Positions 57,901 through 64,000 of a DNA stretch of 64,000 bases are shown here, piece by piece. Location: assembly GCA_029531795.1 (NCBI GenBank), contig JAPEIS010000003.1, positions 2,046,001 through 2,110,000 on the forward strand. The letters are read 5' to 3'. Positions within the stretch are counted from its first letter, which is position 1; each line of letters starts with the position of its first letter. This DNA comes from Sclerotinia nivalis (lineage: Eukaryota; Ascomycota; Leotiomycetes; Helotiales; Sclerotiniaceae). Made by a program: the position numbers and the translations under genes. Below the pieces are notes generated by a model. The model was not told the origin of the DNA. It worked only from the letters and a program-made list of their open reading frames with translations, and did no database searches.

Positions 57901-59448
57901 GAAGCTGGGACTCCTCAAAAGTTCAACAACGACTTTGTTGCTGAGCTGTTCATGAGGAACCATACTGATAGCTCCACGCCACTTTTCAGAGGCTCCAAGC
58001 AAATCCTCCAGTATTTGGACAGCCTCGATGGCAAAGACTCCACCAGGAAGACATTACATGCCAAAGATGATCTCCAGTTAGACCGCGGGACTGCAACAAA
58101 GGCCTGGACCGAATCTGAAAATGCCGATGGAAACGCCAATTTCACCGGTCAAACTCCTCAAGATGTTCAAGATATGGTAGACAAGCTTTTTGACCAAGCC
58201 ACTCGCAGCGTATGGCTCGATGACTCCTCTGACAATGAAAGCACATCCCAAGGAGCTGAAATTTTCGAGGAAGATAGAAAGGTTACAAATCCCTTCTTTA
58301 CACAAGGGCCTAAATTCCCAAAATTTTCTGACGGCTTTGGCGAGGGTAAAAGTTGTGGAGTTTCAACTTCCGACGAGTTTTTAAGGGATCAAGAGGGCAT
58401 AGACTCAAATAAGGAAAGTGAGAGTGAGCATATCACCTTCGATTTTGACAGGGATGCGGCACATAGGAGAGAGCGTTCAAATGCAATTTCTGGAAAAGGC
58501 CCCTCGGTGGTTGTGTCATCAGACAAGTCTAACGAGAGTATATACATTCTTCCTATGGAAAATGTTGATCTATACGAGGAAGACGCAGGCTGCGGTGATC
58601 CAAAATCATCCCGGTCTAGTGAAATTGATGAAAATATAGCAGCGTTTTCTACCGACGCGGACCTGACAGTCTTGGTTCCAGAACCCACCCATACTTTGGA
58701 GAGTTACAAGAATGAAAGACATCTTTGTAGTATGGATTCGACCATATCAAATTTCGAAAGCGAAGCAGATCAAACCAGTTTTAAGCCAGGACTCTGGGCT
58801 GGTACTTGTACAAAAGCTCAAAATAAACGCATTGCATCCGCATGTATAGCATCCTCTGTATACGGCCAACCAGGCCCTGAAATCTCGTCTGCACCAGTAT
58901 CCAAGCCGGAAGAAGTCCCCTTATCTGACACCAAAAACGATGGACCAAAGGATTGCCTGGAAGGAAAGGAAGACACAATCAAGGATGCCACTCTTCGTGT
59001 AGAAATAGTGACACAAGAATATATAGACCGTGAGGTTCGTCCGCTGCTGAACAAGAGAACTGATTCAAAGCGAGTTCCCACATTGGTGAATATTTTCCAC
59101 GCTCGAGGAATGATGTCCCCGAACTCAACTCGTTCATTCTTGGACCGATGCTCATCTCCACTGCAACCAATCACCAGTCCTAAGCGAGGAGAAACACACA
59201 CTCAAGCCCCGAGAATCGTAACACCATCCGGAAAAGTATATAGTCCGGCGAAGGAAGAACAGAAACTTTCGAATCCTATTCAGAAGGTTCAAACACCGGG
59301 AAGTTCTTTGAGTAATTTCTTTGGCGTGGATCTGAGCGGGGATGAAACGGATATTAGCGAGGAGTTTGGGGAAAAGTTGGTGAAAATGGAGGTTAGTAAG
59401 TATTGTTTGAGAGATAGTCATGATTCATCTTTAGACGAGAGTGTTTGA
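54994..59448 (+). CDS. Large disordered protein with an internal ~63-residue repeat
   Basis: Five exons close in frame: 54994..55387, 55441..55746, 55805..55867, 55919..56204 and 56253..59448, about 1414 residues. An alternative in-frame start is 55033. The first 350 residues are basic, Ser/Thr/Pro-rich with many SP/TP sites (TPRTPNSHK, GTGSPIRRKNS), suggesting kinase regulation. Residues about 560-820 hold four related units, each opening VR-x-YPE-T/S-like and containing a LAM/LxxAD core and an SE-x-Y block. The rest is acidic and Ser-rich, with C-terminal TPSGKVYSPAKEEQKLSNP. There are no membrane segments, and no recognised domain. A nuclear or cytoskeletal scaffold is possible but not shown. 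It is divergent from the RRM gene. Confidence 0.75.
56893..57660 (+). repeat. Coding tandem repeat, four diverged units
   Basis: Unit starts are near 56893, 57082, 57271 and 57499. The second and third begin exactly 189 nt apart. The units share VRVDYPETKT-type openings and the ASER block. The last unit is preceded by a partial one (ARVDFSEPEIE). Confidence 0.8.
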
Positions 59449-59919
59449 GAGGTACGGACGGGTTGTTATGCAATTGAGTGGTGGGATGACTGAGGTGGTT
59501 ATTGTTATTGAGTGAAGTATCGCTTGAATGGTGATGAATAATGGCAGAGAAGGAGATTGATGAGGTGCAACAGAAAAATACATTATCGTCACCGTTAGAA
59601 CACATGTCAATATTGTTATATTGAGAATATTCATTTCCCAATGGGCTCACATCATACATTAATTAGACAGTCCAAAGAATTTGTCATTATAAGACTTAAT
59701 CCATAATGAAGATGATTTCAGTTAAAAAAATCATATTATCTTTGCTCGCCATTGCTTGTGAAGTAGATGAAATGATTGATTGTTGGATCGAATGTGTACA
59801 GTGTATGAGTAGTTTATGTATTGTACAGGTTGGGTGTTTTCATAAAATGAAATGTGATAATGTACATGCAAGCGGCATTTCCGAGCGCCAGACAATGACA
59901 TATACGGTAATGACTGTAA
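59449..59919. other. Intergenic region between convergent genes
   Basis: AT-rich 3' flanks. A 93-codon frame at 59706..59987 overlaps the PPR gene end on the other strand and has no resemblance to a known protein. Confidence 0.5.
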
Positions 59920-62156
59920 TCAAAAACTCGCAGATGTCTCAGCATTTGGCTTTCTGTTCGCAAATGATGCAGGAGCCCCGACATTAGACTTCCTATTTGC
60001 AAAAGGTTGAACACGAGCTACATAACCTTGGGTAGCAGCGAATGGAGCCAAGCCCCTTGCAACGGCCTTCTTGAACTGCAACTTGGAGAATTCGTGGGTG
60101 CGACGATCGATAGGTTTGTGGCTTTCTTCTTCTTGTTCTTCTTCCTCGGGTTCCAGTTTGTATCGGAAGCCTTTTGAGTATTTTTTGGATCCGTCGTGGG
60201 CTGGTTTGACGCGGGCTTCGTAAGCGACGAGTTTATTGCGGCGATTGATTATATCTCCATAGGCGTCACGGGGCACGAGACCTTTGTCCATGAGGATATC
60301 GCAGGCTCCTATTATGCGGCGTATGAGGAGGATGACTTCGTTTTTAAAGTCGGCATCGCGGAAGCGATCATAGTCGGCGGCGACGGGGTTGCCATACATG
60401 GCGAGGGCACGGATGTTGAGGTAGGATGGACCTACGCGTTCGAGGGCGCGGGAGATTTGTTTGCCCTGCTCGTATTTGGTGGGTCTGTTGCCGGTTGGTT
60501 TTCGAGTGAGGGAGGAGGAAATGGAGACGTCCATGTAGGTGACCAAGGCTTTGATATCGGGGACTTCGAGATTCATTTGCATGATGTCGAGGATTTTGCC
60601 GGCCGTGGCAAAGACGTTGGGGTTGTTCTTGTCGCGCTCACAGGCGCTCATGGCGAGGCGGAAGTTTTCGGGTTTCAGGAATTCTTTGGGCATTTCCAAT
60701 AAAAGTTCCAAGGCCTCGCGACTCGATCGGAAGAGTCGAAGAATTCTTAGATATCTATGGTAGTTATCTTGATCAGGCACAATCCCCAGCTCTTTTGTGA
60801 AAAGTTGCCAGTATTTTGTTGCAGCCTCCTTTTTGGCTAGGATCAATAATGCCTTGAGTATCATAGATAGTGTGTTCGGCCCAGGCGTAGCATAAACATG
60901 CGATCTAGGCAATAAAGCCACTGCAGTTCCGGAGCTGGAAAATATATCGAGATCTTTCGGGCTGCTATTATGACCATCTTGTATTTCGGTTAACGCCTTA
61001 TCATCATCAGGTCTAGACTGTCCTTGAAGGGATGGCTCAATCTTCTGGCGTGACTTAGTACCTCGGCGAGGCATTTGACGTCGGACATTCATAGTTTGCT
61101 CAACAAGGGATAGGATATCATCAACGTCTTCTTCCGAACCAATTAATAATGTCCGGCCCATGGCACAAACAAGCTCTTCATCGACCAATATATCACCTTT
61201 GCGCCAACGTGTGTAAATATCCCCCCACATTCGATGCGCACTAACTATCGTTTTCCGTTTCAATTTTAAGGTCTCCTTTTCAGGCATGTCCCGTTGACCG
61301 AGAGCTTTCATGCGAAATGCATTTAATATAGTTGTAAAAGTGAGATTATCGGGTGCGCCGAAACCCTCGGCAGGCATTTGAGCAGCGATTCCTAGTAGGG
61401 CTTCTTCTTCGCCCGCTCTTGAGCAGAGCCGAAGTACCGCATTCATATGAATAGTATTGGGTTTGAGCCGAGAATCAGCAGAGAGCATCGAAGTGTATAT
61501 TGCTAATCCCTTCTCGAAGGCTTGTTTAGTATACGGACTTTCACTGCAGCCTTTGAATATGATCGTATAGGTTTGCGCATCTGGAAATTGTGCTCGTTTT
61601 TTCATCTACGATCATATGGTCAACACAATTCATATCAGCTATGGCAGATATAACAAACCTCATTGTATGTTTTAAATGCGGGATTCAATTGACCTTTACT
61701 GAACTGCCACTCAATCAAATGATTCCAACTAACGACGCATTCAACATTTTTACTTGCAGATCGTACGTAAAGTAATGCCTTCTCGAAATCATCCTCTGAA
61801 AGAAGTTTCCGTACGTAGTTGGCGAGCTGCAAGGGATCTTGCAGTTGTTTGAGCTTCCAAATAAACTTATCGTCAATTCTTGGATCGACTGGAGCAGGCT
61901 TTTTGTCCACAGGCCTCTGTCCCCTCGAATCTAGCCATTCCTGTCTTTTGGCGGTCCTACTCTTCGTTTCGTCGAAGGACCCTTCATCTTGGGAGATAGG
62001 TTGGTAGGTATAACTATCAGAATCCGTCGCATTTGAGGCAAATGATCTATATAGTTGTCTTTGCGGAATTATGAGTTGTGAATGTGTAGTATGAATCGCT
62101 GAGTCTCCGATGAGTGCCTGGAGACACCTCCTCGTACAAGCTCGACATGTAAACAT
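59920..62156 (-). CDS. Mitochondrial pentatricopeptide-repeat (PPR) protein
   Basis: Two exons, 61659..62156 and 59920..61605, join in phase 0 across a GTTTGT...GTAG intron of 53 nt, giving about 727 residues. The N-terminus is rich in Arg/Ser/Thr with few acidic residues (MFTCRACTRRCLQAL), a plausible mitochondrial presequence. PPR-like helical pairs include VVSWNHLIEWQFSKGQLNPAFKTYNE, seen across the junction, PDAQTYTIIFKGC, KPNTIHMNAVLRLCSRAG, PDNLTFTTILNAF and later GPNTLSMILKALLILAKKE. PPR proteins bind organellar RNA. The C-terminus is basic with an ANRK-x-NxGAPASF-like duplicated tail. A role in mitochondrial mRNA handling or translation is inferred from the family. Confidence 0.88.
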
Positions 62157-62547
62157 CTTCCAGGCCTAAATCCCAGAATTAGAAATTCCCCTCCAACCTT
62201 TCACCATTATGATACTTTTTTTTGTGCTACGGCCTAAGAATAATCTGGGTACATTAGTCATCAAAAATTAATTAACCTTCGTGTTGATAGTTTTACAGGG
62301 GTTCGCGCTCCTACCAAATCGCGTCTGAATTTCCCCTTCTCAATTTCGCGTATCAACCCTCCACTTGACAATTCCAAAATCTCATACTTGTACATACATA
62401 CACAAACATATACACATACATACGTGTGGGGAGGTTCTAATTCCTGTACTTTTCTCTCAAAACATAGTACATTTCTCTTCTTTCAATGCTATAGTCAACC
62501 AAAATTCTACTTCTCAACAACTATCCAAATCGTCTCGTTAATTCATA
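62157..62547. promoter_or_regulatory. Divergent promoter PPR protein / POL1 with CGCG motifs
   Basis: This 391-nt gap carries three TCGCG elements within about 50 nt: near 62303, AATCGCGT at 62317..62324 and TTTCGCGT at 62344..62351. They resemble E2F/MBF-type cell-cycle sites often found before fungal DNA-replication genes. This is suggestive only. Confidence 0.4.
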
Positions 62548-64000
62548 ATGTCGAAAGCCGCTTCTGCGCGAGCAAAGTTCGCAGAACTTCGTGCTCTTCG
62601 AGAGTCTGGAAAGAAACGTCTCGACACTTATGAAGTACATCAGGAAGAAGATTTATATGAAGAGGTCGACGAAGAAGGTTACAAGAAAGTTGTAAGGAAT
62701 CGCTTAAATCAAGATGATTTCGTTATCGACGACAATGGGGAAGGTTATGCGGACGATGGCCGCGAGGATTGGGATCGGGACCATAGACAAGGCTACGGTA
62801 CTGAAAGTGAAGAAGAGCTTCCTGTTAAGGGCAAGAACGGAAAGGCTGGTAGGTTTTTCGAGACTTGCATACTGAAGGCATACCTGACAGTCTCATAGCA
62901 AAGAGGAAACGTGAGGAAGAGAAAGCCAAAAAAGAGAATATGGACAAAGGTATCAGCAACTACTTCACCAAAGGGCCGGCAGCTGCTCAACAAAAACCAA
63001 AGGTAATTGCAATTTGTCTGACCTGTTTACGCATCGCTAATTGTGACAGCCCGTCAAAACGAAAGCAGATGAAGATTTCTTAGAAGGACTTTTAGGGCAG
63101 GTAGACATGAACGTTCCTCGACCGAAAGCCCAACCTTCGAGAGCCAGTAGGACGCAGGAGAAGAGGAGGACGAGAGCCTTATCTCCAGCATTAAACGATT
63201 CCAGACATATGTCAAAAAGAACTAAGGTAGCGGATAGTCGATCCGCTGATACTACGAATGCACCTTCAAGCCCCCCTATTTATATGGGTGATGATGATGA
63301 TTTCATGGCAGGAATTGACGATGATGATATGCCAATGGATGAGCCGCAACCCTCATCTCCAGTGGCGAAAGCTGTCGAGAGAAGACTTCATATTAGTGTT
63401 AAGGAGGAAGAGGATGAGGATGAAGATATGATGGAAGTTGCTCAAGCGGATGGTATCACAGCGACCAGCGTCAATATTTCCGGAACTAGGCCCCCACCCA
63501 AGCTGAAAAAGGAGTTATACCCAACGCCAGCAACCTCATCTCCACCCCGCGGTTCAGTTGACGAAGTTGATGCGTCATCTTGGAACGATGTTACCCAAAG
63601 ATTGAACGTTATGAACAGTAGCCAGCCTTCAGAGACAATGTCTTTTGGAAAACTCGACTACAACGACGCAATTGAAGAAGATGGAAGTCTTCATATGTTC
63701 TGGACTGATTACACTGAAATCATTGGCAGTTTATGTCTTTTTGGCAAAGTCAAGAACAAGAAGACAGGTAATTTTGTTAGTTGTTTTGTTAAGGTTGATA
63801 ATATCCTTAGAAAGCTATTTTTCCTTCCACGGCAATATCATAAACGCCACGGTCGGGACACAACGGATGAAGTGGAGATGAAGGATGTCTACGAAGAGGT
63901 TGATGACATGATGACGAAAATGAACGTTGGAATGCACAAAATCAAACCTTGCACTAGAAAATATGCCTTCGAACTTCCTGATATACCAAAAGAGGGCGAA
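62548..64000 (+). CDS. POL1: DNA polymerase alpha catalytic subunit, N-terminal part (runs off the window)
   Basis: Start of the replicative polymerase alpha-primase large subunit. Exons 62548..62848, 62899..63002 and 63050..64000 stay in frame to the window edge, 452 codons. The N-terminal block ARAKFAELRALRESGKKRL, then FVIDDNGEGYADDGREDWD, is the DNA polymerase alpha N-terminal signature. KGISNYFTKGPAAAQQKP follows, then a long acidic, low-complexity linker (GDDDDFMAGIDDDDMPM). The folded part begins LHMFWTDYTEIIGSLCLFGKVKNKKTG, continuing to FLPRQYHKRHG. The catalytic polymerase motifs lie beyond the window. Confidence 0.95.

Noticed and set aside
59706..59987. 93-residue plus-strand frame overlapping the PPR gene end
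   Set aside because: No family match; its 3' part is antisense to a convincing coding region.

Overview
The window is nuclear DNA of a filamentous ascomycete. Most genes carry short introns of about 50-130 nt with GTAAGT-like donors, CTAAC/CTGAC branch sites and CAG ends, and housekeeping genes sit next to secondary-metabolism relics. Gene content and style fit Leotiomycetes (Sclerotiniaceae-like), but that placement is inference from memory of the families. Splice sites below were read by eye and kept only where the reading frame closes.

Layout. 0.3-2.5 kb: two small secreted Ser/Thr-rich protein genes. 3.7-7.7 kb: a CLPTM1-family membrane protein and a wax-synthase-like MBOAT acyltransferase. 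9.4-17 kb: conserved core genes, namely a LOG-type nucleotide phosphoribohydrolase, proteasome subunit alpha6 (PRE5), VPS55 and bifunctional PABA synthase. 17.6-25.8 kb: a decayed secondary-metabolite cluster with a collapsed polyketide synthase (KS, KR remnant, ACP, condensation domain), a broken Zn2Cys6-like regulator, a P450 remnant, and a second P450 whose only visible defect is a one-base frame break. 25.8-32 kb: gene-poor DNA with unusual hairpins. 32-42 kb: SEC22, a protein with two LRGGG motifs, a small two-helix membrane protein, a peroxisomal enoyl-CoA hydratase/isomerase, and a MYND plus pRiA4b-ORF3-like fusion. 43-52.3 kb: a second metabolic relic, an NRPS-like adenylation gene whose first intron received a very young Ty1/copia retrotransposon (5.5 kb, LTRs differing only by one T in a homopolymer), beside an alpha/beta hydrolase with one in-frame stop. 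53-64 kb: an RRM-like protein, a 1414-residue disordered protein with a fast-evolving repeat, a mitochondrial PPR protein, and the 5' part of DNA polymerase alpha (runs off the edge).

How they relate. Housekeeping genes are often divergent pairs sharing a short promoter (PRE5/VPS55, RRM/repeat protein, PPR/POL1). The two accessory blocks (17.6-25.8 and 43-52.3 kb) look like remains of secondary-metabolite pathways at different stages of decay.

The most unusual unexplained signal is a pair of hairpins at 26.2 and 26.5 kb. They have different but self-complementary stems, loops of the same 29-nt length and similar sequence, and identical spacing to a shared downstream motif, as expected for a structured RNA or structured repeat.
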